A stretch of 64,000 nt of DNA, taken from positions 62,001 to 126,000 of the forward strand of contig MKVL01000035.1 of NCBI GenBank assembly GCA_001899205.1. Reading direction: 5' to 3'. The notes below the pieces were generated by a model. The model saw only the letters and a program-made list of their open reading frames with translations, did no database searches and was not told where the DNA came from. The stretch comes from Mesorhizobium sp. 65-26. Its GTDB lineage: Bacteria; Pseudomonadota; Alphaproteobacteria; Rhizobiales; Rhizobiaceae. A program made the position numbers and the translations under genes. Positions 25,690-34,579 of this stretch are shown here, in pieces; positions within the stretch are counted from its first letter, which is position 1, and each line of letters begins with the position of its first letter.

Positions 25690-26640
25690 ATGGTGCAATC
25701 CGCGTCCACCATGTCGTCCGTGCATGCCAAGGCGGTCGCCAGGCAGAAGATTGCCCGGCTGGCCTTCTGGTCGATCGTGGTCGCCCTGGTGGTGCTCGCG
25801 CTGAAGTTCGCCGCCTGGTACATCACCGGCTCGGTGGCGCTCTATTCGGACGCGCTGGAATCGATCGTCAACGTCATCGCCTCCGCGGCCGCGCTCTGGG
25901 CGATCCAGGTCAGCTACAAGCCTGCCGACCAGGACCATCCTTTCGGCCATCACAAGGCCGAGTACTTCTCGGCCGTTCTCGAAGGCGTGCTGATCGTCGT
26001 CGCGGCGCTGCTGATCCTGAACGAAGTCTGGTCGTCGTGGCAGGCGAAGGCACCGCTGGAACAGCCCTGGACCGGCCTTGCCATCAACGGCGTGGCGACG
26101 GTGATCAACGCCGTCTGGGCCTGGTTGCTGATCCGCGTCGGCCGGGCCGAGAAATCGCCGGCGCTTGTGGCCGACGGCAGCCACATCATGACCGATGTGG
26201 TGACCTCGATCGGCGTGTTCATCGGCCTGGTCGGCGCCGTGCTGACCGGCTGGCGCATCCTTGACCCTGCGCTCGCCGTCATCGTGGCACTGAACATCTT
26301 GTGGCAGGGCTGGCACGTCATCGGCTCGTCGATGAACGGATTGATGGACCGCGCCGTCGACACGCAGGAGCACATGCGCATCCGCGACCTCATTTCGTCC
26401 AACTGCAAGGGCGCGCTCGAGGTACATGACCTCAAGACGCGCATCGCCGGCCGCGCCACCTTCATCGAGTTCCATCTCGTCGTCGACGCCGGCATGACGG
26501 TCGGCGACAGCCACGTCATCTGCGACCGCATAGAGGACGCGCTGAAGGCGGAAATCCCCTCGGTGCGCGTCACCATCCATGTCGAGCCGGATGACGAGGC
26601 CAAGCTGCCGAAGGGCACCACGGCGGTGCCTTTCGCCTAG
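25690..26640 (+). CDS. Cation diffusion facilitator (CDF) transporter
   Basis: A 316-residue divalent metal/proton antiporter. It has six predicted spans, the metal-site motif HxxxD in TM5 (DGSHIMTDV) with an Asp in TM2 (YSDALES), the cytoplasmic DHPFGHHKAEYFSA loop, and a C-terminal cytoplasmic domain (about residues 215-305). It exports Zn, Mn, Fe or a similar metal. It starts six bases after trpE(G), so it probably shares the transcript, which is an odd functional pairing. Confidence 0.92.
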   Translation: MVQSASTMSSVHAKAVARQKIARLAFWSIVVALVVLALKFAAWYITGSVALYSDALESIVNVIASAAALWAIQVSYKPADQDHPFGHHKAEYFSAVLEGVLIVVAALLILNEVWSSWQAKAPLEQPWTGLAINGVATVINAVWAWLLIRVGRAEKSPALVADGSHIMTDVVTSIGVFIGLVGAVLTGWRILDPALAVIVALNILWQGWHVIGSSMNGLMDRAVDTQEHMRIRDLISSNCKGALEVHDLKTRIAGRATFIEFHLVVDAGMTVGDSHVICDRIEDALKAEIPSVRVTIHVEPDDEAKLPKGTTAVPFA

Positions 26641-26706
26641 AGCATCTTCCAGCCAGGTGGAAACACCTTGCGCTGCATCACACTTTGACCCGCAGCCAAA
26701 ATCTAC

Positions 26707-27795
26707 TCATGGCGCGCAAGCCGACTGAGGCATCTCCTGCAGTCGGAAGACCTTGTCGTCCGAGCGGGTCTTGCCTTCCTCGCTCTTGGCGCAGAGATCG
26801 GCGATCGGCAGTCCGCCATTGGGATTGGCCAGCATCATGGTGCCGTTGGCGCCGCGCCTGAGGAAAACCTCCTTCTGCGCGAGGTCGCATTTGAAGTCGC
26901 TCATCTTCGCGCTTGCAGCGCAACGCCACTGATCCGCCTCGCCCTGGCATGAATAGGTCTGCGTGACCTTGGCCGACTTCTGCCGCGTTGTGACGGAGAT
27001 GGCGATGTCGGCGTCGTTCGGCCAATAGGCGGGATCGCCATTGGCGGCGAAGGACGCAAGCTCGACAGGCCCGCGAAACACCCGGATCGTCTGCGTCACC
27101 TGGCCCGGATGGGTTCCGAGATGCGCGGCGTCGTAGTCCCGCCCGAAGCAGAAGGCCTGATCGGGCTTGAAGCGCTCGCGCAATGGCGGGCCGAGCGCCG
27201 GATCGACCGGATCGATGCGGGCAAACTCTGCCGTGCAGGCAGCCACCGGCATGGGATCGAGACGGAAGTTGTCGTCCTCCTTGCCAAGCGCCTGCCTGTT
27301 GTACTCGGCCTTGCCGAGGTCCTCCTCCGAGCCGGCATCGAGATAAACGTCGGGCTGCACGTCGGACAGGGTCAGCCGCCCCTTCTCGTCGAGCTTCAGC
27401 GATGCCAGCGTGCGATCGCAATCCATGCCGCAACGGATGCCGCTGGCCGCGTCCTCGGGGTCGTTCCTGTTGCACCAGCCGCCCGCCCACTCCGGCGCCT
27501 TCGCCCCGCGCACCGTCGTCGTTAGGAAGGCATTGTAGGCGCCGCCGGAATTGCTGGGCGGCTCCTCGTTCGGGCGGCTCACCGGATCGCGGCCGTAGAG
27601 AAAGAAGATACGGGCGACCTTCTGGCCGGGATGCGCCTTCAGATGCGCGGCGTCGTAGACACGGCCAAAGCAGGCATCGCCCCCCGTCGGGCTCAACTCC
27701 TTGAGCTTTGTGGTGTCGTCGGCGCGGGCAGCACCGCAGGCAACCCCGAACAGCGCAATGCCGAGCACCGCGCCTGTGATCCCCGTCCGAGCCAT
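26707..27795 (-). CDS. Secreted protein with two tandem related domains
   Basis: A 362-residue product with an N-terminal Sec signal peptide (ending about ARA-DD, residue 26). Two related blocks are visible: CFGRVYDAAHLKAHPGQ near residue 42 and CFGRDYDAAHLGTHPGQ near residue 217, each followed by a beta-rich region with Cys residues and ending in MP-x-x-AC. This is an internal duplication of about 175 residues. I do not recognise a named family. Probably periplasmic and disulfide-stabilised. Monocistronic, convergent with the CDF gene. Confidence 0.8.
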   Translation of the reverse strand: MARTGITGAVLGIALFGVACGAARADDTTKLKELSPTGGDACFGRVYDAAHLKAHPGQKVARIFFLYGRDPVSRPNEEPPSNSGGAYNAFLTTTVRGAKAPEWAGGWCNRNDPEDAASGIRCGMDCDRTLASLKLDEKGRLTLSDVQPDVYLDAGSEEDLGKAEYNRQALGKEDDNFRLDPMPVAACTAEFARIDPVDPALGPPLRERFKPDQAFCFGRDYDAAHLGTHPGQVTQTIRVFRGPVELASFAANGDPAYWPNDADIAISVTTRQKSAKVTQTYSCQGEADQWRCAASAKMSDFKCDLAQKEVFLRRGANGTMMLANPNGGLPIADLCAKSEEGKTRSDDKVFRLQEMPQSACAP

Positions 27796-27991
27796 TCGCC
27801 CCTCCTCGCTAGAATGACCGTTTCGAGGTTAGACCATTTCGCCGCCAGGTGAAATCGCCCTCTGCAATGCCTGTTGGCCCAGGCAAGTCTTCGTTCCCGT
27901 TCATCGCCCGAGGGAAAAGCACTACACAGTCGTGCTGAACTTGCTCTACTGTCGGGCAGCGGCGACACGGTCGGCCGCGGAGGGACGAGCG

Positions 27992-28429
27992 ATGCGCCGC
28001 CGCGATGTTTTCAGGGCAACCCTCGCCGCGACGGCGGCACTCTTCGGGTTGCGCGCCGCGCAAGCCGCCACCGCCGATCCCGATCGGCAGAGGGTCGTCT
28101 ATCACCTCAGTGACGTCGACAAGGTCAATTTCGTCCTCGGCAACATCAAGAACCATTACGAAGGCACCGGCGGCAATGCCGACATCGTGCTGGTCGTCCA
28201 CGGCCCGGCCCTCGCCGCCTTCCGGTCGAGAGGCGTATCGGCGGCGATTTCCGGACGCTTCACCGGTCTCGTCAGCCTTGGGCTCTCCGCCCATGCGTGC
28301 GCCAACACCATGCATGGCATGAACATCTCGCTTGCCGATCTGCTCGACGGCTTCGACGCCGCCGACAAGGGCGGCGTCGTCAAGCTCGTCGAACTGCAGC
28401 GCCAGGGCTACGCCTATCTGAGGCCGTGA
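27992..28429 (+). CDS. DsrE-like protein with a Tat-type signal
   Basis: A 145-residue protein of the DsrE/DsrF-like fold (YHLSDVDKVNFVLGNIKNH, then DIVLVVHGPAL). The N-terminus MRRRDVFRATLAATAA resembles a twin-arginine signal peptide, so it is likely periplasmic. One Cys (in LSAHACANTM) lies at the position often conserved in periplasmic DsrE-like proteins. The ATG at 27992 follows GGAGGG. The role is unknown; the family includes sulfur-transfer-related proteins. Confidence 0.85.
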   Translation: MRRRDVFRATLAATAALFGLRAAQAATADPDRQRVVYHLSDVDKVNFVLGNIKNHYEGTGGNADIVLVVHGPALAAFRSRGVSAAISGRFTGLVSLGLSAHACANTMHGMNISLADLLDGFDAADKGGVVKLVELQRQGYAYLRP

Positions 28430-28472
28430 CAGCGCCCCCGCCGGCGAGGCCGGCAAATCCCGGAGAGCAATC

Positions 28473-29276
28473 ATGCCGACACCTCAGACGCCTGCTGCCG
28501 CCCCGACCGGCCTCGTCATTCCCGATCTCGCCGGCAAGGCGGTGCTGGTCACGGGCGCCTCGACCGGTATCGGAGCGGCACTTGCCGTCGCCTATGCCGA
28601 GCAGAAATGCCGTGTCGCGCTTCACTACAATGCCAGCCGCGAGGCCGCGGAAAACCTTGCCGCGACGATCCGCGGGCGCGGCGGCGAAGTGTTCCTGGTG
28701 CAGGGCGATTTCTCGGTTACCGCCGATGTCGAGCGCGTCGTCGAGGATAGCGCACGCGCCTTCGGCCGGCTCGATGGCCTCGTCAACAATGCCGGCGGCA
28801 TGCTTGGCCGCGTGCCCTACTCCGAACAGACCGAAGCGCATTACGATGCCGTGATGGACCTCAACGCCCGCTCCGTCCTCACCGCCTCGCGCAAGGCCAT
28901 TCCATGGCTGAAGAAGCAGGGCGGCTTCATCGTCAACACATCCTCGATCGCCGCGCGCAATGGCGCCGGCGGCGGCGCCGGCCTCTATGGCTCGGCCAAA
29001 GCCTTCGTCTCCAACGTCACGCGCGGGCTCGCCAAGGAACTCATCGGCTTCAACATCCGCGTCAACGCGGTCGCGCCCGGCACCATCGCCACGCCGTTCC
29101 ACGAACGCTATTCGACCCACGAGCAGATGAAGGCGATGGTCGCGACAATTCCACAGGGGCGCGCCGGCACGGCGATGGATTGCGTCGGCGCCTATCTGTT
29201 TCTTTCCTCGGACCTGCTGAGCGGCTACATCACGGGCCAGGTCATCGAGGTCAATGGCGGCCAGTTGATGCCTTGA
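28473..29276 (+). CDS. SDR-family oxidoreductase
   Basis: A 267-residue classical short-chain dehydrogenase: cofactor motif TGASTGIG near residue 28, NNAG near residue 108, catalytic Ser in VNTSSIAAR and the YxxxK pair in LYGSAKAF. Likely uses NAD(P)H; substrate unknown. It is followed 48 bases later by a small monooxygenase-like gene on the same strand, probably co-transcribed. Confidence 0.93.
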   Translation: MPTPQTPAAAPTGLVIPDLAGKAVLVTGASTGIGAALAVAYAEQKCRVALHYNASREAAENLAATIRGRGGEVFLVQGDFSVTADVERVVEDSARAFGRLDGLVNNAGGMLGRVPYSEQTEAHYDAVMDLNARSVLTASRKAIPWLKKQGGFIVNTSSIAARNGAGGGAGLYGSAKAFVSNVTRGLAKELIGFNIRVNAVAPGTIATPFHERYSTHEQMKAMVATIPQGRAGTAMDCVGAYLFLSSDLLSGYITGQVIEVNGGQLMP

Positions 29277-29324
29277 GCGTCCATCTGCATACTCCTTGCC
29301 GCGGAACTCGAAGGGAGACGGGCA

Positions 29325-29633
29325 ATGTACGGATTGATCGGCAAGATGCGGGCGACGCGTGGCCAGCGCGACGCGATCATGGAAGTGCTGCTCGACAGCA
29401 CCCGCGCCCTGCCGGGCTGCCTGAGCTATATCATTGCTCGCGATCCCGCCGACGTCGACGCCATCTGGGTGACTGAGGTGTGGACCGACGCCGAAAGCCA
29501 CAAGGCCTCGCTGCAACTGCCTGAAGTGCAGGCGGCGATCGCCAAGGCGAGGCCCTTCATCGCCGGTTTCGAGTTCCAGGTCGAGACGCAGCCCGCCGGA
29601 GGCTTCGGATTGCCGGACGGCAAGACCGCCTGA
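29325..29633 (+). CDS. Antibiotic biosynthesis monooxygenase (ABM) domain protein
   Basis: A 102-residue ferredoxin-like ABM-domain protein (MYGLIGKMRATRGQRDAI, then ALPGCLSYIIARDPAD and IWVTEVWTDAESH). Members are cofactor-free monooxygenases for quinones or haem-degrading enzymes; the haem-binding features of IsdG are not evident. It probably works with the SDR enzyme encoded just upstream. Confidence 0.88.
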   Translation: MYGLIGKMRATRGQRDAIMEVLLDSTRALPGCLSYIIARDPADVDAIWVTEVWTDAESHKASLQLPEVQAAIAKARPFIAGFEFQVETQPAGGFGLPDGKTA

Positions 29634-29672
29634 GATTCTTGGGAACTCTGGGGCAATTGCTCGCCCGCCCGA

Positions 29673-30002
29673 TCAGCCATCGCCCGGGGAATTGCCGCCG
29701 TTGAACTGCCCGAACCTGCGCGCCAGAAACAGGCCGATCAGGAGGGCGCCCAATCCCAGGGCGACGATGTCGGCCGTCGAGCGCGGATCGAAATTCCCGA
29801 CCCGAAGCACGAGAAGATAACCGATCGCGACATTCAGGAATCCCCACAGGACGTTCACGGTCGAGGAGGAATGGCCCTCGCCACGCGGCTTGGCGAAGGG
29901 GCTCTGGAAAGACCTGCCCATCAGCCCGCTGACGACATGCGGGATGGCGTTCGCCAGGAACGCGCCGCCGAACAGATAGGAGACCAAATCCATCCATTGC
30001 AT
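29673..30002 (-). CDS. Small membrane protein of unknown function
   Basis: A 109-residue product with three hydrophobic stretches (about residues 5-20, 48-65 and 78-98). The sequence between spans 1 and 2, FQSPFAKPRGEGHSS, looks loop-like. The ATG at 30002 is chosen; an upstream in-frame start at 30026 would add eight residues. It is the last gene behind the esterase/ATP-grasp pair on the minus strand (55-base gap). I do not recognise the family. Confidence 0.7.
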   Translation of the reverse strand: MQWMDLVSYLFGGAFLANAIPHVVSGLMGRSFQSPFAKPRGEGHSSSTVNVLWGFLNVAIGYLLVLRVGNFDPRSTADIVALGLGALLIGLFLARRFGQFNGGNSPGDG

Positions 30003-30057
30003 GTGTCGGGCACCCCTTGTCACCACCTCCGCGGAGATCCACGGCGAAGGCGACGTA

Positions 30058-30834
30058 TCAATCCAGCCGGTGCATCAGGTCGTCGTCCAGCCAGCGCCCA
30101 AAGAAGTAGACGAGCTGCTTGTGCCACCACGGCCAGTCATGGCTGACGTCGCCGCCCCAGTAGTCGACCCATGCCGGTATTGATTTGTCGCGCAGCACCT
30201 GTTCGAGCGCCCGTGTCTCGACCAGCATCCGCTCCTCCCAGGCGCCCTGCCCGCAGCAGAAGATCAGCCTCAGCGCCCGCAGCCGGCCGAGCAGCTTCTG
30301 GTCGACGATGCCCGGCAGGTAGTCGAGCGGCGAATTGTAGAAGAGGCTGCCCTCCAGCACCGGGCCGAAGAAGTCGCGGGTGGAATAGACGCCTGACAGC
30401 GAGATCACGCCGCTTGCCAGTTCCGGGAAGCGGAAGACGAAGTTCGATGAGTGGTAGCCCCCCATCGAGCAACCGCAGAACAGCGGCTTCAGGTCGCGTC
30501 CGCCATTGGCCGAAGCCGCCGTCGAGCGCAGCGCCGGCAGCGCTTCCTCGCGCACATAGTGGAAGTAGGCTTCGTGCCTGGCGATGCGCTGGGCGGGATC
30601 GGCGCGCTTGTCGAAGAAGGTCTCCGAATCGATGCCGTCGAGCGTGAACAGCTGGATGCGGCCCGTATCGATGAAATCGGCAAGCGCGCCGACGCCGCCG
30701 GAATCCTCGAACTGGTAGAACCGCCCCTGCGACGTCGGGAAGACCACCACCGGCCGCCCGGCATGGCCGTAGCGCTTGTGCTCGATGTCGCGCCCCAGAT
30801 TGCGGCTGAAATCCTTGTGGTAGGAGATGTCCAT
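30058..30834 (-). CDS. Putative esterase (alpha/beta hydrolase)
   Basis: A 258-residue alpha/beta hydrolase of the putative-esterase type. The nucleophile elbow is GCSMGG with Ser123, a His lies in DVSHDWPWW near residue 235, and an Asp occurs upstream of it. It starts three bases after the stop of the ATP-grasp gene, so the two are tightly coupled. A hydrolase paired with an ATP-grasp ligase suggests a small pathway making and cleaving an amide or ester bond; the substrate is unknown. Confidence 0.85.
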   Translation of the reverse strand: MDISYHKDFSRNLGRDIEHKRYGHAGRPVVVFPTSQGRFYQFEDSGGVGALADFIDTGRIQLFTLDGIDSETFFDKRADPAQRIARHEAYFHYVREEALPALRSTAASANGGRDLKPLFCGCSMGGYHSSNFVFRFPELASGVISLSGVYSTRDFFGPVLEGSLFYNSPLDYLPGIVDQKLLGRLRALRLIFCCGQGAWEERMLVETRALEQVLRDKSIPAWVDYWGGDVSHDWPWWHKQLVYFFGRWLDDDLMHRLD

Positions 30835-30837
30835 CGC

Positions 30838-32004
30838 TCAGGCCTCTTCCGCGTGGATGTAGGCCACCGCCTCGCGCAGCGCCTTGGGGTCCTTCGACCG
30901 CATCTGGTAGGCGTAATGTCCCATGGCGCGGCTGAACACCTCCTCTATGGCCTGGTGGTGGACGATCTTGTCGCCATGGGTGGCCAGCACCTGTGCATGG
31001 CTATGCACGTATTTGAGGTGCCGCTTGCGGCTGGCGTAAGCGGTGAAATACTTGCCCTCGCGCGGGGCGCCGGTGGCGTCCTTCACCACCATGTCGGCCC
31101 ATGCCGCATAGACGTCGGTGTCGAATGTGTAGTTGATGGCGTCGGTCATCCAGGCGCCAGGCGGACGCATGTTGACCTCCAGCGCGATGACGCGGTCGTC
31201 CTTCGTCTCGAACAGTTCGATGTGGAAGAACCGTTCGCGCACGTCGAACGCCTTGAGGATTTTTCGGCCGGCCTCCTCGACCGCCGGGCTGATCGTGGGA
31301 AAGCAGGTGTAGCTCATGTGGCGGTCCCGGTTGACCACCTCCATGACGCTCTGGTCGTAGCGGTGGCTGGCCGCCAGGACGACGACGCCGTCGCGGTTGA
31401 CCAGCCCGTCATACGTCACCACCAGCCCCTCGATGAACTGTTCCATGACGAAGGTGACGTCCTCCGGCTTGTCGCGGAAGAACTGGTCGAGCTCCCTCGC
31501 ATTGGAGATCTTGAAGGTGTTGGAGGCGCCCGAGCCGCTGTCGGGCTTGATCACCACGGGATAGCCGACCCGTCGTATGAAGGTCATTGCGCCGGCCCGG
31601 TCCGAGCATTTGCGCTGCGCGATGGTCTCGACGCCGCTCTTGCGGAAGAAGGCCCGCATGCGGCTCTTGCGCTTCAGGTTCTTCACGAAGTCGAGCTTGG
31701 TGCCGTAGATGTTGAAATCGGTGCGTATGTTGGCTTCCAGCTCCAGCCAGTGCTCGTTGAGGGATTCGAAGCGGTCGATGCGGCCCCATTTGTGGATGAA
31801 ATGCCCCATCGCCCGGAACACCAGGTCATAATTCTCCATGTCCGCGACCCGGTAATATTCCGAAAGCGCCGACTTCAGCTTGGCGTCGAGCGCCTCGAAG
31901 GCAACATCGCCGATGCCGAGCACCGTGGCGCCGGCCTTCTTCAGCCGGTCGCAGAAATCGGCTCCGTTGGCAGGAAAATGCGGCGAGAAGAACACGAAAT
32001 TCAT
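30838..32004 (-). CDS. ATP-grasp domain protein
   Basis: A 388-residue ATP-grasp enzyme: the GYPVVIKPDSGSGAS lysine loop near residue 145, then FVMEQFIEGLVVTYDG, and the Mg-binding segment VIALEVNMRPPG near residue 270. The N-terminal pre-ATP-grasp fold starts with MNFVFFSPHFPANG. The start at 32004 has a GGAGG Shine-Dalgarno. Family members ligate a carboxylate to an amine using ATP; substrates unknown. It forms an operon with the downstream esterase. Confidence 0.9.
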   Translation of the reverse strand: MNFVFFSPHFPANGADFCDRLKKAGATVLGIGDVAFEALDAKLKSALSEYYRVADMENYDLVFRAMGHFIHKWGRIDRFESLNEHWLELEANIRTDFNIYGTKLDFVKNLKRKSRMRAFFRKSGVETIAQRKCSDRAGAMTFIRRVGYPVVIKPDSGSGASNTFKISNARELDQFFRDKPEDVTFVMEQFIEGLVVTYDGLVNRDGVVVLAASHRYDQSVMEVVNRDRHMSYTCFPTISPAVEEAGRKILKAFDVRERFFHIELFETKDDRVIALEVNMRPPGAWMTDAINYTFDTDVYAAWADMVVKDATGAPREGKYFTAYASRKRHLKYVHSHAQVLATHGDKIVHHQAIEEVFSRAMGHYAYQMRSKDPKALREAVAYIHAEEA

Positions 32005-32147
32005 GCGCGACCTCCCCTGGGATCCGATCCGGGAATCCCAGCCCTGGCGGGGAGTGTGGCGCATTTGCCCCATCCGGGAAAGGGCCCTTCCCTTCGAGCG
32101 CAGGCTGGGTCTTGCCTCCAAAAGGCCGCTCCTGTAAGAGAGCCGCC

Positions 32148-32267
32148 ATGACCACGCGTGCCCGCACCGTCGCTTCTCCTCGCCCCGGCTTCGCCGGCGA
32201 GACCGTGCGCGCGCTCGCCTCGACCCTGCTTCTTCTCGGCCTTATCGGCGATCGCCGGGTTCGCTGA
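32148..32267 (+). CDS. Putative leu leader peptide
   Basis: A 39-residue reading frame with Leu codons at positions 27-30 (CTG CTT CTT CTC) and 32 (CTT), directly upstream of leuA on the same strand. It is preceded by an AAGAGAG Shine-Dalgarno-like stretch. A run of Leu codons in a short frame before a leucine-biosynthesis gene is the hallmark of ribosome-mediated attenuation, which has been predicted for leu genes in Alphaproteobacteria. No gene product role is expected beyond sensing charged tRNA-Leu. Confidence 0.7.
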   Translation: MTTRARTVASPRPGFAGETVRALASTLLLLGLIGDRRVR

Positions 32268-32396
32268 AGGAGCGCCCGGCGGTCGATAGCCGCCGCGTAA
32301 GGCGCATGCTCCTTGGCAACCCACATCACGCGAACGAAATTTTGGTAAAGGCGCCGCTCGTCCTCAGTCCGCCACAGGGTCCGACGAGCCGCCGGG
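32267..32396 (+). promoter_or_regulatory. leuA leader RNA with alternative pairings
   Basis: A two-tier hairpin occupies 32267-32314: AAGGAGC pairs with GCTCCTT, and CGGCGG pairs with CCGCCG around a 7-base loop. A second hairpin pairs GCTCGTC (32356-32362) with GACGAGC (32383-32389). The segment CCCGGCGG (32275-32282) is exactly complementary to CCGCCGGG (32389-32396), which overlaps the leuA Shine-Dalgarno. No T-run follows either hairpin, so control, if present, may act on translation rather than termination. Confidence 0.5.
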
Positions 32397-32405
32397 AGAA
32401 CGACG

Positions 32406-34136
32406 ATGAACGCACGAGAAGAAATCCGCGCCGGCAAAGCCGAGAGCGGTAACCACGCGGCCGGACACATGCCGGAAGCGGTCCACAAGTATCAGCCCTA
32501 CCCGACCGTAAATCTCACAGATCGCACATGGCCCTCCAAGGTGATCGACAAGGCGCCGATATGGTGCTCGGTCGACCTGCGCGACGGCAATCAGGCGCTG
32601 ATCGACCCGATGGGCCACGAGCGCAAGGCGCGCATGTTCGCGCTGTTGCTCGACATGGGCTTCAAGGAGATCGAGATCGGCTTCCCGTCAGCCTCGCAGA
32701 CCGATTTCGACTTTGCCCGCTGGTGCATCGAGGAAGGCGGCGTGCCGGACGATGTCTCGCTGCAGGTGCTGGTGCAATGCCGGCCGGAATTGATCACGCG
32801 CACCTTCGAGGCGCTCCAGGGCGCGCACCGCCCGATCGTGCACTTCTACAATTCGACCAGTGAGTTGCAGCGCCGCGTCGTCTTCGAGAAGGACGTCGGC
32901 GGCATCAAGCGCATCGCTACCGACGCGGCCAAGATGATCACCGACATGGCCGCCAAGGCCGGCGGCGGCTATCGCTTCGAATATTCGCCGGAGAGTTTCA
33001 CCGGCACCGAGCTCGAGGTCGCGCTGGAAATCTGCAACGCCGTGACCGAGATCGTCAGGCCGACGGCCGACAACAAGCTCATCATCAACCTGCCGTCGAC
33101 GGTCGAGATGTCGACGCCCAACGTCTATGCCGACCGCATCGAATGGATGTGCCGCAATCTCGACAATCGCGAAAACCTGATCATCTCGTTGCATCCGCAC
33201 AACGACCGCGGCACCGGCATCGCCACCACCGAACTCGGCCTGATGGCTGGCGCCGACCGCGTCGAAGGCACGCTGTTCGGCAACGGCGAGCGCACCGGCA
33301 ATGTCGACATCGTCACGCTGGCGCTGAACATGTATACGCAGGGCGTCGATCCGGGCATCGACTGCTCCGACATCAACCGGATGAAGGATGTCTACGAGTA
33401 TTCCAACCAGTTGAGGATCCCGGAGCGCCACCCCTATGTCGGCGAGCTCGTCTACACGGCCTTCTCCGGTTCGCACCAGGACGCGATCAACAAGGGCATG
33501 AAAGCGCTGAAGAAGGCCAATACCAGCCTGTGGGAAGTGCCCTATCTGCCGATTGACCCGGCCGATGTCGGCCGCAGCTACGAGGCGATCATCCGTATCA
33601 ACTCGCAGTCGGGCAAGGGTGGCATCGCCTATGTGCTGCAGGCGGACTACGGCCTGAACCTGCCGCGCAACCTGCAGATCGAGTTCAGCCAGGCGATCCA
33701 GGCGATCACCGATGCCGAGGGCAAGGAAGTGCCTGCCAAGCGCATTTACGAGCGCTTCCTCGAAACCTATGTCGACCAGCCGAAAGGTCGGCTGAAGTTC
33801 GTCGATCACCAGACCTTCCCCGACACCGCGGTCAAGGGACGGCGCGTGGTGGAGGCGGTGATCCTCGACAAGGGCAAGGAAGTCACGATCACCGGCACCG
33901 GAACGGGTCCGATCGACGGCTTCGTCGATGCCCTCTCCCGCTATGTAGGCGTGGATATGTCGGTGCTCGATTACTCCGAGCATTCCATGCAGCGCGGCTC
34001 GAACGCCTCGGCGATCTCTTATGTCGAGATGGAATATCCTGGCGGCAAGCTCTTCGGCGCGGGCATCAACACCAACATCGTGGCCGCTTCGCTCGAGGCA
34101 GTGGTGTCGGCCGCGAACCGCATCATCGCGCGCTAG
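32406..34136 (+). CDS. leuA: 2-isopropylmalate synthase
   Basis: A 576-residue enzyme of the long LeuA class. It condenses acetyl-CoA with 2-oxoisovalerate, the committed step of leucine synthesis. Evidence: the catalytic start WCSVDLRDGNQALIDPM, the metal-binding HPHNDRGTG segment, and a C-terminal regulatory (leucine-sensing) dimer domain from about residue 440 (DHQTFPDTAVKGRRVVEAV). The start at 32406 follows a GGGAGA Shine-Dalgarno. A Leu-rich leader frame and hairpins upstream suggest control by leucyl-tRNA supply as well as feedback by leucine. Confidence 0.97.
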   Translation: MNAREEIRAGKAESGNHAAGHMPEAVHKYQPYPTVNLTDRTWPSKVIDKAPIWCSVDLRDGNQALIDPMGHERKARMFALLLDMGFKEIEIGFPSASQTDFDFARWCIEEGGVPDDVSLQVLVQCRPELITRTFEALQGAHRPIVHFYNSTSELQRRVVFEKDVGGIKRIATDAAKMITDMAAKAGGGYRFEYSPESFTGTELEVALEICNAVTEIVRPTADNKLIINLPSTVEMSTPNVYADRIEWMCRNLDNRENLIISLHPHNDRGTGIATTELGLMAGADRVEGTLFGNGERTGNVDIVTLALNMYTQGVDPGIDCSDINRMKDVYEYSNQLRIPERHPYVGELVYTAFSGSHQDAINKGMKALKKANTSLWEVPYLPIDPADVGRSYEAIIRINSQSGKGGIAYVLQADYGLNLPRNLQIEFSQAIQAITDAEGKEVPAKRIYERFLETYVDQPKGRLKFVDHQTFPDTAVKGRRVVEAVILDKGKEVTITGTGTGPIDGFVDALSRYVGVDMSVLDYSEHSMQRGSNASAISYVEMEYPGGKLFGAGINTNIVAASLEAVVSAANRIIAR

Positions 34137-34579
34137 ACAATTTCCGCGCGATCGCGGAATGGAGAATGGTCCGCTTCTGGCGTTTCATCGGAATCGATGA
34201 AACGCCAATTGTTCTTGCTTTTTCGAAATTCCTGGCGAAAAAAGGCCAATTCATTTCTCCGTCGGCCCATATTGGTCCGTGGCGTGAGATCAACTTCGCC
34301 GCGAGGCACCCCATATCCGATTTTCGAAGTCAAAACGGCCAAGAAAATCAATAACTACCGATTATTCCGGCAAGCTGGATTTGCTTCGGATCGCGAGTGC
34401 GTGGCACGCGCGGATGCCAACATTGCCGTGGCGATCCACGCCTGGCGGTCCGTTGCAACGTTAACCACCGAAGAAATATCCGGTGGCCGGATGGTTGTAC
34501 GCAATCTGCATGCTTGTGCGACGAAGCAAGCCCTATATTATTGAGCACTAACCTGTGCCGACTTCGAGAGGATCGACAC
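34137..34579. other. Gene-free region between leuA and the TPR protein
   Basis: About 440 bases, AT-richer than the flanks. Apart from the two hairpins listed separately (34142-34159 and 34178-34207) I see no gene; short frames here have no Shine-Dalgarno and atypical codon use. Confidence 0.6.
34142..34207. repeat. Two hairpins downstream of leuA
   Basis: First hairpin: TTCCGCG (34142-34148), loop CGAT, CGCGGAA. Second hairpin: TGGCGTTTCATCG (34178-34190), loop GAAT, and an exact complement ending at 34207. The second has the same GAAT loop and flanking CG pair as the repeat at 7289-7332. Neither is followed by a clean T-run. They may protect the leuA transcript 3' end or be dispersed palindromes. 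Confidence 0.6.
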
